Of a stretch of DNA of 64,000 nt, positions 1-10,826 are shown piece by piece (position 1 is the stretch's first letter; the number at the start of each line of letters is the position of its first letter). Made by a program: the position numbers and the translations under genes. Below the pieces are notes generated by a model. It saw only the letters and a program-made list of their open reading frames with translations. It made no database searches and had not been told where the DNA came from. Origin of the DNA: Diphasiastrum complanatum (lineage: Eukaryota; Streptophyta; Lycopodiopsida; Lycopodiales; Lycopodiaceae); the NCBI GenBank assembly GCA_029204225.1, contig CM055097.1, positions 36,998,976 to 37,062,975 of the forward strand. The letters are read 5' to 3'.

Positions 1-20
1 GGGGAGAGTCATATCTGCAG

Positions 21-3000
21 AGTTCATGTTTGATGTCATCAGGTCTTCCATCCTAGCCATAGGCCCACAGCATGTCGTCACGGTGGTGACGGACAATGCC
101 ACGAACTGCATTCAGATGGGTGTACTGCTAGAGGCCGAGTTCCCTCATATTGTTCATACCCCCTGTGCAGCCCACGGCATAGACCTTCTGATGGGGGACA
201 TTGGAGCACTTCTCTGGGTTAGAGCCATCGTCCGGGAGGCCCTCTTCCTGGTGACTTTTGTCACCAGAAAGAGGCATGTTCTTGCCATGTTCCGGGTGTT
301 CAGCCATCTGGACCTCCATAAGCCAGCCCCCACGCGCTTTGCATTCGACTTGGTGGTCATCGACCGTTTGATCAGGTGCAGGGCCCAGCTTCTACAGATG
401 GTTGCCAGTGATCTTTGGGGTGCCAGTACATTTCCGCACACTGAGGATGGGGAGCACTTTTCTTCCACGGTGAGGGGAGACCAGTTCTGGAGGGATGCAC
501 AGACATTGTCAGGACTGCTTCGACCACTCTACATTGTGCTCCGCATGGCTGACAGCGAGGGGTCGACACTTGGACTGGTGTATGAGCTCATGGACCGGAT
601 TGGACAGTTCCTGCAGCTGCCCATCTTGCAGCCAGAGAGGTAAGCGGTACAGTGTTGCAATTGACCTTTATCTTTTCAGTACTTGCTAGTTTGTTTTTCT
701 GTCAATGTTAAGCTTTTTCGTAATGCCCTAAACCACATGCCCCTCACCTGCAGGATGACAGAGCTGAAGTTCATATGGGAGACGCGATGGAACTACTTCC
801 ACATGAGTATCCACAGCGTTGCACACATGCTGCATCCCCTCTTCCTCTCTTCGACACAGATTGCAGATAGGGAGCTCGAGGCTGATTGGCTTCAGTACAT
901 TCACAGGGTGGGTCCACACATAGGTTTGGATCCTATCAGGCTCATGGAGGAGCTCGCTGCATTTCGTTTCGGCATGGGCACATTCGGCCACCCGGCTGCC
1001 CAGGATCCAGAGAGGAGGCAGCTACCCATTACCTGGTGGACCATGTTCGGTAGCACATACCCATCTATACAGCGTCTTGCACTACGTGTCCTTTCTCAGG
1101 TATGCATCTCATTTTATCCTCCATTTTTTGTGTTTCGTTGAAGTTTCACCTCTGCCATAATGTGCTGAAGTATTTCAATGCACGCACCACAGGACTGTGC
1201 TGCCTCCGTGTGTGAGCGTAACTGGAGCACATGGGCACTCATTCACACGAGGAGAAGAAACCGGTTGTCAGTGAGTCAGTTGGAGCGGTTGGTGTTCTGT
1301 AGCACCAACGCACGTCTCGCCAGGAGGCTTCCGACCATTACGAGCGCATTGCAGGTGATAAGCTAATCTTTCATAGCATGTTGGTTGACTCCTGGTATGT
1401 TGGTTTCATTTCTTGATAAAGTTGTCTCTCTGACATGCAAATTTTAAACCTTGCAGACGAAGATATCTGATTTGGAGCGCCAGGTTGACTTGCCTACGGA
1501 CAGCACCCATCCCATGCCTGCAGATGACCTGGGCACACAGTTGATGGCAGAGAGAGAGAGGGAGCTTGCCGAGATGAGAGAGAGAGAGCTTGGGCTTGAG
1601 CACAGAGAGCCCCCATTGTATGAGGCAGATGAGCCAGTGTCAGAGGATGAGCATGATGAGGATGAGCCCATTCGGGTTGTGTTTGCCAGACCAGAGAGGG
1701 ATGAGGCAGATTATACAGGTGCAGGGCACACGCCACAGGCAGGGGTCACAGGTGCATCATGTGGCAGAGGTGGGACACATGGCACAGGTTATACCGGCAG
1801 ACAGGCAGGGCACACAGGGGGGGGCAGTGGCATACCTACCTATGTCGACATGATGGAGGAGGCTCTTGATAGAGGGCAGAGTGGTTTAGATGCCGGTCCC
1901 GCAGATGTTTGGATGCGTGCAGCACAGAGTCATGGCCGTTACTACGACAGCACACCAGATGAGGCACCTGATGACTTTCATTGCACAGATTGGGAGGCCA
2001 TGCAGGGTCTACAGGGTGCACATGATGAGGCACGGGATGAGGCTTGGGTTGATTCAGGGGTTGGTGCACAGGATGATTCAGAGGTCGGTGCACAGGATGA
2101 TTTAGAGGCTGGTGCACAGGATGAGTCCCAGAGCCCAGAGCATTTGTATTCGGATGCCCAACTGGCCGACTTGGTTGCCACATTGGATTCAGAGGCCCAG
2201 CAGATGCCGAGTGTCAGGGCGCCCCCATCATCTCTTGCCAGCATGCCACACACAGAGTCCCAGCCAGAGCAGCCGCATGAGGTGCCTACAGTTCCTCCAG
2301 CTCCTCAGAGGGTGTATGTGCGTCGCACAGCTCCTCCAGTGCCACCGATGCCATTTAGGCCTGCAGCCCCTCCATCGTCGTCCACTTCTGCAGCACCAGG
2401 TCTCCATGGCAGGCCACCATATGTGCCCAGGTTTTCTCTTGCAGCGTCCACATCCACAGTGGCTCCTCCAGTGGCAGCACCCACGTCACATCCTCCTCCT
2501 TTGGCAGCACCCAGGATGTACCAGTACCGGCCACCACAGCGCCCCTTTCAGTACATATCGCCACTGTACTCGCCTCCTGCACAGCCAGTTCCTCCACCTG
2601 CAGCAGCCCCACGGGCACACACTCCACGAGCTCATCCTCCTCGCTCAGTTCCACAGGGAGTTCCCTCTTTTGCTTCCCTATCCCAGCCGGCCTCAGCTTG
2701 GGCCCAGCCTAGCCAGCCAGGTGATTTGCATGGGGGTGACGAGGCATTGACAGCTCCTCTTGTCCGCAAGAGACCAGGCAGGCCCAAGGGTGCACCGAAC
2801 AAGAAAGGCAAGGCACAGAAACTGCCAGGGAGGAGAGGACGACCACGCAGGGCTCCAGGTACAGGTAGAGGTGCAGTATCACAGCCAGTTGGAGCAGGTG
2901 TTGTTGGTTTGGCCTGCTTGGGGGCTGATGCGGAGGCTGATTGGGAGGATGAGGATGACGAGTCTTCCCCCTCGGATACACAGCCCATGCCAGTTCCAGA

Positions 3001-3085
3001 CAGGCAGAGATATCGGCTGCGAGAGTCAGCTCGGGGCCCTGAGTTGTCTCCAGAGCATTCGTCTGAGTCAGAGCCAGAGCATTGA
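21..3085 (+). CDS. hAT/DUF659-like transposase gene, 3' four exons (5' end outside window)
   Basis: Probable exons are 21-639, 754-1099, 1193-1354 and 1457-3085. Each junction has GT..AG borders and keeps the frame (AGAG|gtaagc ... ctgcag|GATG; CTCAG|gtatgc ... ccacag|GACT; TGCAG|gtgata ... ttgcag|ACGA). The first exon has the DUF659-type block VVTDNATNCIQMG followed by PCAAHGIDLL, typical of plant hAT-like transposases. Exons 2-3 carry the C-terminal hAT dimerisation-like region (WWTMFGSTYPSIQRLALRVLSQ, then CAASVCERNWS). The last exon is unusual: an acidic/coiled start, Gly-rich and Pro-rich low complexity, then two AT-hook-like cores (KRPGRPKGAPNKK near 2770-2815 and GRRGRPRRAP near 2830-2860) and an acidic tail. 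The BED zinc finger and N-terminus, if present, lie upstream of the window. No internal stop is seen, so it may be a recent or domesticated copy. Family assignment is firm; activity is unknown. Confidence 0.75.
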
Positions 3086-3608
3086 TTGTGGCTCTGTTGT
3101 TTTAGTTTCAGTAGTTTGTCTCTAGCAGACGGTCTACCATTGTACTCAGATGATTTTTCACATTATATACAGTGTTTGGCCTACATTATTTGCTGCACAT
3201 TGTGCGTATGTCGCTCTGTACATGTGATGCTTTATTTTATGTTGAAGAATTCTATGTGCGTGTGTGAATCCTATTTTCATTTAATTTCGTTTGAAGTGAA
3301 TGCTAGCTTCACATATATGCACCTACATCATGAGCACAACAATCACCCCTACACCCCAAACGACATTGAATAAACACATGTAATACATCTGCATTTAAAA
3401 AAATTACAAACATTGCATCTTACATGACCAGGCTCGCGTTGCACAAAAAACAACTATGTATATATTCAACCGTTGTATCAGGATAACATCACATATACTG
3501 TCATTTTTTTAAGCAGCCATCTAGTTGTTTGCTGCACCATAAACTGCCGAAAACTACATAGCAACAATCCGCCACATACGGGTGGACCTCATCTATTCTA
3601 AACATCCC
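3086..3608 (+). other. 3' flank of the hAT-like gene, AT-rich
   Basis: No coding signal is visible. An AATAAA at about 3369-3374, 284 bases after the stop codon, is a plausible polyadenylation signal for the upstream gene. The remainder is AT-rich sequence between the two convergent reading frames. Confidence 0.4.
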
Positions 3609-4016
3609 TCACTGATCCTCCACCGACTCCTCGCCCTCGTCTGGTGCATTGTTTTGTCGCTCTTGCTCTGCCTCCCGGTTAGTCCGAGCTGCCTCCTGGT
3701 TAGCCCGACGTCTGGCCGCCCTTTCCCTGACCATGATGAGCTGCCGTCGTGTGAAATTCATTCCGATCTGCTCATCCAGATCCAGCTCGACAGCGGGGAC
3801 AGGATCCACAGCGGGGGCGGGTGGCTCCGGTTCCGGATTTCTCTGTCGAGTCTGTCGCAGCATCTCTCGGATATCTGCCTCTTGCTTCCGATGCCTCTCG
3901 TTGTGCCTTCGGATATCTTCCTCAAGCTTTCTCCTGGCTTCGCCCTCGGGCTTCGGTGGTATTCGCTCAGCCATCTCGATCGACCTTCTCCTCACAGCAC
4001 CCTGATCCTTGAACAC
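3609..4016 (-). CDS. Hypothetical charged 135-residue protein convergent to the transposase
   Basis: An uninterrupted 135-codon frame convergent with the hAT-like gene. The product is very rich in Arg, Glu and Gln. It has a predicted helical/coiled-coil first half (residues about 15-60, repeated RR/KLEE/RRH pattern), a Pro/Ala/Glu linker (about 60-80), then a second charged helix with clustered RERAARRRANQEAARTNRE. No known domain is recognised. It lies between the transposase exons and a GGTACC-rich array that may be a transposon end, so it could be a second transposon-encoded protein, as in two-ORF plant DNA transposons; this is inference from position. A TATA-like box sits 131-139 bases upstream of its ATG. 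Low-complexity composition means a fortuitous frame cannot be excluded. Confidence 0.4.
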   Translation of the reverse strand: MFKDQGAVRRRSIEMAERIPPKPEGEARRKLEEDIRRHNERHRKQEADIREMLRQTRQRNPEPEPPAPAVDPVPAVELDLDEQIGMNFTRRQLIMVRERAARRRANQEAARTNREAEQERQNNAPDEGEESVEDQ

Positions 4017-4146
4017 CCTCTCACAGCACCCTGGCTCTCAAACAGCCTCTCACAGCCTGTCACCGGCTCTCGCTTGCTCTCTCACTGTCTATCACTAGCC
4101 CTCTCACAGCCTCTGAAAATGCCGACCACAATGGCATTGTGAGTGC

Positions 4147-4155
4147 CTATTTATC
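4147..4155 (-). promoter_or_regulatory. Candidate TATA box for the minus-strand 135-codon ORF
   Basis: On the minus strand the sequence reads GATAAATAG, 131-139 bases before the ATG at 4016. The spacing would give a 5' leader of roughly 100 bases. The intervening leader is rich in CTCACAGC-type repeats. Position-based inference only. Confidence 0.3.
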
Positions 4156-4199
4156 CCCACAGCCTGATCGGCCATGTGGATCCCCATCATCCCTCCATG

Positions 4200-4373
4200 T
4201 GCCTCCGTACCTGCCCCCATGTGATGCTCCCCCCTGTGTTGGTCTCCCATTGGGCCCATGGTCTGCTCACCCACAATGCCCATGTGCCTCTGTACTTGCC
4301 CCCATGTGATGCTACCCCCCTGTGTTGGTCTCCCATTGGCCCCTCGGTCTGCTCACTCGCAGTGCCCATGTGC
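4200..4373. repeat. Two tandem copies of an 85-bp unit
   Basis: The unit starting TGCCTCCGTACCTGCC at 4200 is repeated from 4285 (TGCCTCTGTACTTGCC) with about a dozen changes. Both contain CCCATGTGATGCT and GTGTTGGTCTCCCATTGG. It lies upstream of the 135-codon ORF, so it could be promoter or subterminal repeat of the same transposon. Confidence 0.7.
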
Positions 4374-4523
4374 CATTGCAACAGTCCCCTGCATCATGTA
4401 CTATACCCTCTTTTTTTACACCCAGAACCCCCTTTTTTTACTTTTTTTTGTCCTTTTTTGGTAGTTAATATGCAAAAAAAATTACTAAAAATATATTAAA
4501 AAATAAAAAAAAATATTAAAAAT

Positions 4524-4611
4524 GGTACCGCCCTGGTACCGCGGATCCCAGGACGGTACCGTACCGGCGGTACCACTGATATGGTACCGGCGGTACCATA
4601 CCAGCGGTACC
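4524..4611. repeat. GGTACC array, possible DNA-transposon subterminal repeats
   Basis: Seven GGTACC palindromes occur within 88 bases (starts 4524, 4535, 4555, 4569, 4583, 4592, 4606), many in the context CGGCGGTACC. Clustered short palindromes of this kind are typical of subterminal transposase-binding repeats of hAT elements. Its position beyond both ORFs suggests it is the right end of the element that carries the hAT-like gene. The matching left end would be outside the window, so terminal inverted repeats cannot be tested. Confidence 0.45.
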
Positions 4612-4622
4612 AGAGGGTACTA

Positions 4623-4623
<1 letters not shown>

Positions 4624-4662
<39 letters not shown>
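4624..4662. repeat. (AT)n microsatellite
   Basis: About 19 uninterrupted AT dinucleotides directly follow the GGTACC array. Confidence 0.95.
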
Positions 4663-4664
<2 letters not shown>

Positions 4665-4742
4665 GAATGGATCTACAATGATAGTAGCTCCAATTCATGT
4701 AGGGAAAGAGTGTTTAGTTGCTAAAAAATGAAGGTTTGAAGG

Positions 4743-4745
4743 GCG

Positions 4746-4818
<73 letters not shown>
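4743..4818. repeat. Compound (GC)9(GA)29 microsatellite
   Basis: A GC dinucleotide run (4743-4760) passes directly into a GA run (4761-4818). The GC run is unusual for plant nuclear DNA. Confidence 0.95.
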
Positions 4819-4822
<4 letters not shown>

Positions 4823-4867
4823 GTGACCGTCAAGCAACTTGAGGATTCCGTCACATATTTCGCTCAA

Positions 4868-4894
4868 CCTAAACCCTAAACCCTAAACCCTAAA
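4868..4894. repeat. Short interstitial telomere-like repeat (CCTAAAC)
   Basis: Almost four consecutive copies of the plant telomere unit CCCTAAA, within 50 bases of the compound microsatellite. It is too short to claim a fusion point. It may be a telo-box or a repaired break. Confidence 0.85.
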
Positions 4895-4969
4895 CGCAGA
4901 AGCAGTTCACGCATATGCCGGCACCACCGACATCATAGCAATCCAAAATTCGAGTAGTTGAAAAAATTT

Positions 4970-5110
4970 GAGATTCGAGTTTCGTGACAGTTTTGAGTGT
5001 TGAGTTTTGCGACAGTTTCGAGTGTCGAGACAGTGTCTTGTTCGCGACAGTTTTAGTGTCGAGTGCACGACAGTTTCGAGTTTCACGACAGTTTCGAGTG
5101 AGAACAATGA
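4970..5110. repeat. Degenerate TTCGAG / GACAGTTTCGAGT repeats
   Basis: Six or more imperfect copies of a 20-25 base unit built from GACAGTTTCGAGTGTCGAG and TTCGCGACAGTTTT. A related TTCGCGACAG-rich block occurs at 35,760-36,150, so this is probably part of a dispersed repeat such as an LTR. Confidence 0.6.
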
Positions 5111-6509
5111 GAGAGATATTAAGGTAGATTTTAATATTCAGAGAACCTGGAAAGACAGGTAGGGCAAGCTTAGAGAGAGAGAGAGAAAGATATGCGAGAT
5201 GTGTGTCGCATATCTTGCATTTTTGGAAGTGTGTGTTCATGTGAATCTTGGTTATTTCACGATGGCCGTGATGATGAGGTGACTGTCACTCGTAGAATTA
5301 CAAACAATAATAGAAACTAATAGAACATACAGTGTTCCGAAGGCCTCCAGCCTGCAGTCTACTCAAGTTTAGCTAGGTTGTATGTACACCCCAAACCCTC
5401 GTACTTTTGCATGCCAATCATCCTGAGAGACGTGTACAAAAGATTTGTTGTTGATGCACGATAAATCCCAATTCTTGCCCACTTTTAAAGCGCCCTTGGC
5501 TCACCAGAAAGACGAACCACAACTAAAAGTGAATCGAATTGAAACCCTAAACATCAACTACTATTAGCCTAATTTTAAGAGGACAATCAAAAAAATCTTT
5601 TGTGGCATAGGCGTACGTGCTAGAACGGTCAAACATAAAATTCTCACCATAAAATATTGGTGCTCATACCAAAACATTGAGCATAAAGGGTTTATCGAAT
5701 ATTGGCATCATCAACAGACAAAAAGCTTTATCAACAAATGTAGCTTCAATTTTTTCGCTTAGGCAATGGTTCAATTTTTCTGAAATGTGTACTACATAAG
5801 CACAACCAAAACTTTGGGCAAAGTTATCGAACCATAACTAATAAGGAAAAAATCTGGCTGTCGGTGAGGTCCCGTATTTTGTTTTCTGTATGTGCCACAA
5901 AAAAAACAAAATACATGCTATAAATTGCTGGTCTGCTAAATAAGCAGCACCTTCTGTAGCAACGAATACAAAAATTATAAGCAATGAATTGAGCCACATT
6001 TATGTTTGTCTCAAACATACGCCCCCATAGGAAATTTCCATATCTTTGTTTAACCCAGTGTGATTTTAAAAAAATTGAATAAGACAAATGAGAGTAATAG
6101 AGATGAATGGAAATATTGCATAACCCTAGAGTACAATGACAAATATTAAAAATTATGATCAACTGGGGGCTTGCCAGGTGGCTAGGCTCTCCTTCACTTC
6201 TACCTTCGCTCTCTTTGCTACTCGGCCGCTTACTGGCCCATCTCAATAGGGGGAGGGAGCCTTCAGACAATAGGTTATGAAAATGTTGTTGGAATGCAGC
6301 TGTTACCGGTGTTACAGGGATACCTCTCTATAGTAATCCAGAATTTGTCATACGTGCTTCTGATTGTAAAACCTAAAAGACACATATGAACTTCAAGTAT
6401 ATATCTGTAGGCATAAAAATCTCAGTAAAAATTAGTTGATCAAACCAAAAAACTTGAATTTGTTTCAGCTCTTCTCTTTCTTACATTGACACCAAAGAGG
6501 AAGCCTTAC
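5111..6509. other. Unassigned AT-rich sequence
   Basis: No convincing coding region, tRNA or repeat was recognised. Frames in it are short and low in complexity. It could be intron or 3' flank of the minus-strand candidate gene that follows at 6510. Confidence 0.4.
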
Positions 6510-7695
6510 CAATCTTTTCTTCAAATGTGATGTGGCTAACAGTTCCTTTGATAAAAAAAAATTTAGCTGAAGGGAAACAAAGATGAATTTACCTCAAAGG
6601 GAAGGAAATTCTCATATTCAGAGCAAGGCCTGGATGAGAAACCAGGAAACTGTGCAGCAAAATGGAGATCCTTGAGTTGGAAATAGATGAACTTTGTGAA
6701 ACGTGGCAACCACTCGTGATTCCCGAGCTTGCCCAAGAGAAGGAGCTGCAAAGCAAACTGGAAAATTAAAATAAGACACCGAAAGCAAGAAGCATTCGAC
6801 TGTTGACGATAACGCTTAAGCCAACTACAATAAGAGAAACAAAACAAAACGAAATATCTACCAACGTTGTGCACGATGTGGGGGGATCCTTTTGCAGATC
6901 TTTCAACTCCTTCAAAATGCAACTTCTGCATCACTACCTATGAGCTAACAAAGCCTGCATGATTCTGTATTTCGTTTTGATCATGATCCGTTGGAATGGC
7001 AGCAATGATCCATCGCATCAGCTCATAGCTACATCAGTGATGCAAATGATCCTGGTCTCTTGTCCTAGTATTGAAGGTTACTGCCAGTAGACCCCTTGTT
7101 CAACGTTCCAAATGGCTAGAGGATGCAACGATGGAAAGGTCAGCCATGAGCACCCTCAACCGCGATGGAGCCCCGGTAAGGCTCAGCTTGAACGTGGTAG
7201 GTTGGGCTATTGCTGCTCAAGAAAGGCAGATTGTCTTGTTTCCAGGGAAGAAGGAAGTCAGGCGTCTTGTGCTGCCATTGCAGAAGCTCGCTTACTCTCT
7301 CCAGCAACCTCAACGGAGCTATGGCAGTGATCTTTACGCATGTTGAGGTAACCTCTAATCTAAGAAACATTCAGAGCACATTTCATCAACACCGAGCAAT
7401 ACAAAGAAGATGAATCATTAACATATGTCAACATAGAGATAAAAATTAATTAATGAGAACAATAGCATATGCCAGTTATTAAACGCTTGAGAGAAGCTAC
7501 ATTGAAGGGTAGCATATGCCAGTTATTGAACGCTTGAGAGAAGCTACAGCAGTAAGGCTTACTGATTCTTGAAGAAGCTCCCTCGTGGTTGATAGAGATG
7601 CTGGATTTTGCCAAAGTGGCCGCTTGAGGAAGCATGGAAGTAGGAGGCCCGGCTTCTACAGAGATGGAAAAGTGAGAAGACGCTTTGTTCACCAT
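6510..7695 (-). CDS. Unrecognised multi-exon gene candidate containing a UBC-like peptide
   Basis: On the minus strand several exon-like blocks have good splice borders. Block 7563-7695 starts with ATG and ends before GTAAGC. Block 7296-7354 joins it in phase (KVTSTCVKITAIAPLRLLER). Block 6861-6925 encodes ILKELKDLQKDPPTSC, which matches the N-terminal helix of plant ubiquitin-conjugating enzymes of the UBC8/UBC10 type, and ends before GTAGAT. Block 6593-6745 encodes 51 residues (LLLLGKLGNHEWLPRFTKF...). Block 6510-6545 encodes ELLATSHLKKRL before GTAAGG. The last three are mutually phase-compatible. The rest of the E2 fold, including the active-site Cys, was not found. The locus may be an exon-shuffled or decayed gene; whether all blocks form one transcript is unproven. 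Confidence 0.3.
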
Positions 7696-8036
7696 AGCTA
7701 ACTATCAGAATACAATAAAAAAGAAGAGAGCAAGAAGACGAAGGAGGCCCGATCATGAGAGAGAGACCCACATCCCTGCTTGCAATAGAGAGAGAGTGAC
7801 CTGATCTAGAGAAAGAGAGAGCGCGCGCTTTGGGGGGAAAACAATTTGAAATGTGTGTGTCAAAAAAAAAGAAGAAAAAGGGCTTGCATGTGTTTTTTTC
7901 ACCATTTTTTTTCAAATGACGTTTTTTAGCCTTTCTCTTTGCAAAAACGTGACATTTTTCATGGGCAGTGCGTGACATTTTCGGTGGCACAGCGTGACAT
8001 TTTTTACGGCAAAAACACACACTCTCTCTAAAATAG

Positions 8037-8075
<39 letters not shown>

Positions 8076-9566
8076 AGGTGTCGAGGATCGGAGATCGACT
8101 GGTTCTCCTGGAAGTTGCAATCTCGAGGTATCATCATATATAATGTTTAGTGGCACTGATAATTCTGGTAATACAGGGCAAAAATTAGAGCCCATCGGAT
8201 GACCTTCTTGAGATTAGGGGGGGGGTACTTCGAAATGGGTACCAGACAAGACTTGCAATTTTTTTTTTTGGGAGCAAATAATAAGGGCTGAAACTTTTTG
8301 TAGTTTAGTAAGTGTTAGTGTAAATTAAACTTAGAAACGATGAATCATTGCATCAAAAGAACAATGTACCAATAAACTAGAAAGAGGCAAAAATAACATT
8401 GCATAGACCTGTATTGATTTGGTCAATGAAAGACGGGGATAAACTGCAGACCAAAAACAAATACTCAAAGTTACAAGCTTACTCTATCCAACTAACTGGG
8501 AAGGCAACTAAGAAGACAGAAACTTCTGATGTAATCAAAAAATAGGAGAAGACCAGAGAGTGTCACAAGCGAGACTCGCATCCTTATCCTCACTCATCAT
8601 CCATGAGTTTGGGACCCATCTAGCATTAATAGTGCTAATTACTAGCAAAGGCTCACAATTTCAAAAGGCCTCCCTCATTATGCACTTGTTTAGCAGTCTA
8701 TTGTTAATAAAGTGACATACTTCCACCCTTTACACGGTTTCATTTTATGTTGGTTTTCAATTAGGTGAACCCTCTCGATTGTAGGAATAAAAGAAATATG
8801 GGCCTTTTACCCTTTTGCATGACCCATATTCTCCGGACACTAGACAATGTCACTTAACAAAGATATGAGGTATGTATCATGCCAACCACCAAACTTTGAG
8901 AAGAATCATGAGTACATTCAAGCCACAAAGGATGAAATACTTTGCTATTAGCACAAGTTTCAGGTTTGATATGAGAGTTAGAATTAAGATCGGGGTTAGC
9001 TTTAAGGGTTGAGTGTCAAGATACATATGCAATTAAAAGAAAGATGATGTATCATGCAAAACATTCTTAGAAAGGTTTAAAGTTTAAAGTTTAGGGTTAG
9101 GCTCACAGCTAGCGTTGATGGTTGAGGATATACATGTCAAGAAACAAAATACAATTCGAAGAAAAATGAGGAGCTTTGAATTAGAACTGATACACCAAAA
9201 TTGTAGAAACAGCACATTTGACATCTCTGTGGCATCCTGGAAAACTGACAAGATAAAAAAATATTGAGGAACTTTTGAAATTAAATGTTTTATCAAAGGG
9301 TAGCATGGTTGGTTAAAAAAGCTAACAAATGAAAATTTGCCCATTTTATGTCCATGTGTTATTAGCATACAAAAGAAGGATCATGCGGATAGTGATATAC
9401 ATAGTTTCATCGAATCACGCTTTCAAATCTCAATTCTGATGTGCCTAACTTATTCAAGAATATCCCCCTTTTTCCACTTTTTTTCTCAGATTTTAAAAAC
9501 ATTGAAATTTTCTAGGGTTAACAAATTAAAAGAAGCCCATTTTATGTCTCTATTACATACAGCATA
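7696..9566. other. Unassigned intergenic sequence with microsatellites
   Basis: It contains GA-rich patches (7740-7825), an (AT)n run near 8036-8070 and poly-T/poly-G runs. Frames in 7559-8137 run through low-complexity T-rich and AT-repeat DNA and are not believed. No gene is recognised. Confidence 0.5.
8036..8070. repeat. (AT)n microsatellite
   Basis: About 17 AT dinucleotides. Confidence 0.95.
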
Positions 9567-10717
9567 CTATGCTGGAGTAGGTTTCTGTATGACAAGAGGA
9601 ACTGACAAAGCCTGGTGTCTAAAAAGCCCATCCTGTTCAGGCGCAAACTCAGAACTTTCAGATTTGTTATTATTTGGACTTGCATGGGCCTGTACTCCTC
9701 CATATATGTATGACCCAAAGCCCCAAAGTGTCAAAAGCAATGCCATGATTTTGTATCCAGTCATACTGTCATGGAAACAAACAACAGCTGCAAGTGCAGT
9801 GACAGGAACTCTGGCAGCGTTGAGTACTCCAGCAAATAGAGTAGAAGTCAGATAGAGCACAGCCACACTGCCCAATACGCCTAATTGAAAACAAATAGCA
9901 GCCCAAATGAGCACCATGTAGTAAACGGCTGGCCCATGATGGAACCTTTGAGCCTCTATTCTCATTGCAAAAAAATCACCATTTATGATTGTCCCAATGG
10001 TGGTGATGATGCATGCAAATAGAGAGGTATAAGCTTGTACTTCCAACACTACATGGAAGGATTTTCGACCCAACAATTTTATGAACAAAAGTTCAGACAA
10101 AGCAAAGATCAACCCGTGAAGTGCAGATCCCAGTATGTCCAACAAAAACCCAATTGCATAATGCCCATTGGTGGTATTTTTTGGTCTGTCAGAATTTGCA
10201 TCCAGACCTAGTAGGATTGCCCCTGCTGTAATGACTGCGATCGCATTCAGTATGGAAGCAGTCCACTTCTTTCCAACAATGAAATAAGCAAATACTGCAG
10301 TGAATGTGAGGGAGCTTGAAGAAAGAAGTGATGATGTTGATGCGGGTAGATATGCATAGCTCCAGGCAAACATGAGATTGTCTGCGGCACTAAGAGCTCC
10401 TAGAACTGCATATGACATGAAAAGCCGCCAAGTAAAGGTTGTTGGAGAGATCCCTCTGGAAAAGTACATTGGTAGAAGGATCAAAGCAGTTAAAGGCCAT
10501 CCTGCTGCTGCGACCCATGATAGCAGCCAACGATGAGTCCCTCCATCAACATAATAGAGCCTCGAAAGGATGCTTGATGCAGGAAAAGCTACCATCATGG
10601 AACTACTGCTCAACAGGAGGAGGATCCAGTAATATCTTGCTTTTCTTGAAATAGTATGCCACAATGAAGAAAACCCACAAAGATCTTGCTGAGCCCCCCT
10701 CTCGTCCTCAAGGATAG
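9567..10717 (-). CDS. PUP-like: Purine permease (PUP family) transporter, main exon
   Basis: One long exon encodes about 383 residues, matching the 350-390 of plant purine permeases (drug/metabolite transporter superfamily), which carry purines, cytokinins and related bases across membranes by proton symport. About ten hydrophobic segments alternate with short loops. Family signatures seen are SSILSRLYYVDGGTHRWLLSW after the first segment, the block AADNLMFAWSYAYLPASTSSLL, LTFTAVFAYFIVGKKWTASI, LEVQ before a transmembrane segment, and the terminal LWGFGSYIYGG. The C-terminal tail is Ser/Glu-rich and cytosolic. The frame runs open to an ATG at 10826, but the N-terminal 36 residues do not look like the family, and a strong acceptor (TTTATTTCCAG) sits just before 10717. 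I therefore place an intron there and a short first exon upstream, not located. The reading frame is intact. Substrate is not predictable. Confidence 0.88.
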
Positions 10718-10826
10718 CTGGAAATAAACTGACATTAGAAGTACGCACAGCTAAGAACAGATTCATGGAGAAACATACATAAATAGAAATTGAGCGAAAA
10801 ACCATGGACCCAAACCCGAAACCCAC

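Noticed and set aside
1836-2981. Several long antisense and shifted frames over the transposase last exon
   Set aside because: They are shadows of the Pro/Gly-rich, GC-rich coding exon; the sense frame is the one that splices in phase with the upstream exons.
7559-8137. 192-codon minus-strand frame
   Set aside because: It runs through T-rich low-complexity DNA and an (AT)n tract; only the part at 7563-7695, in another frame, has exon-like borders.
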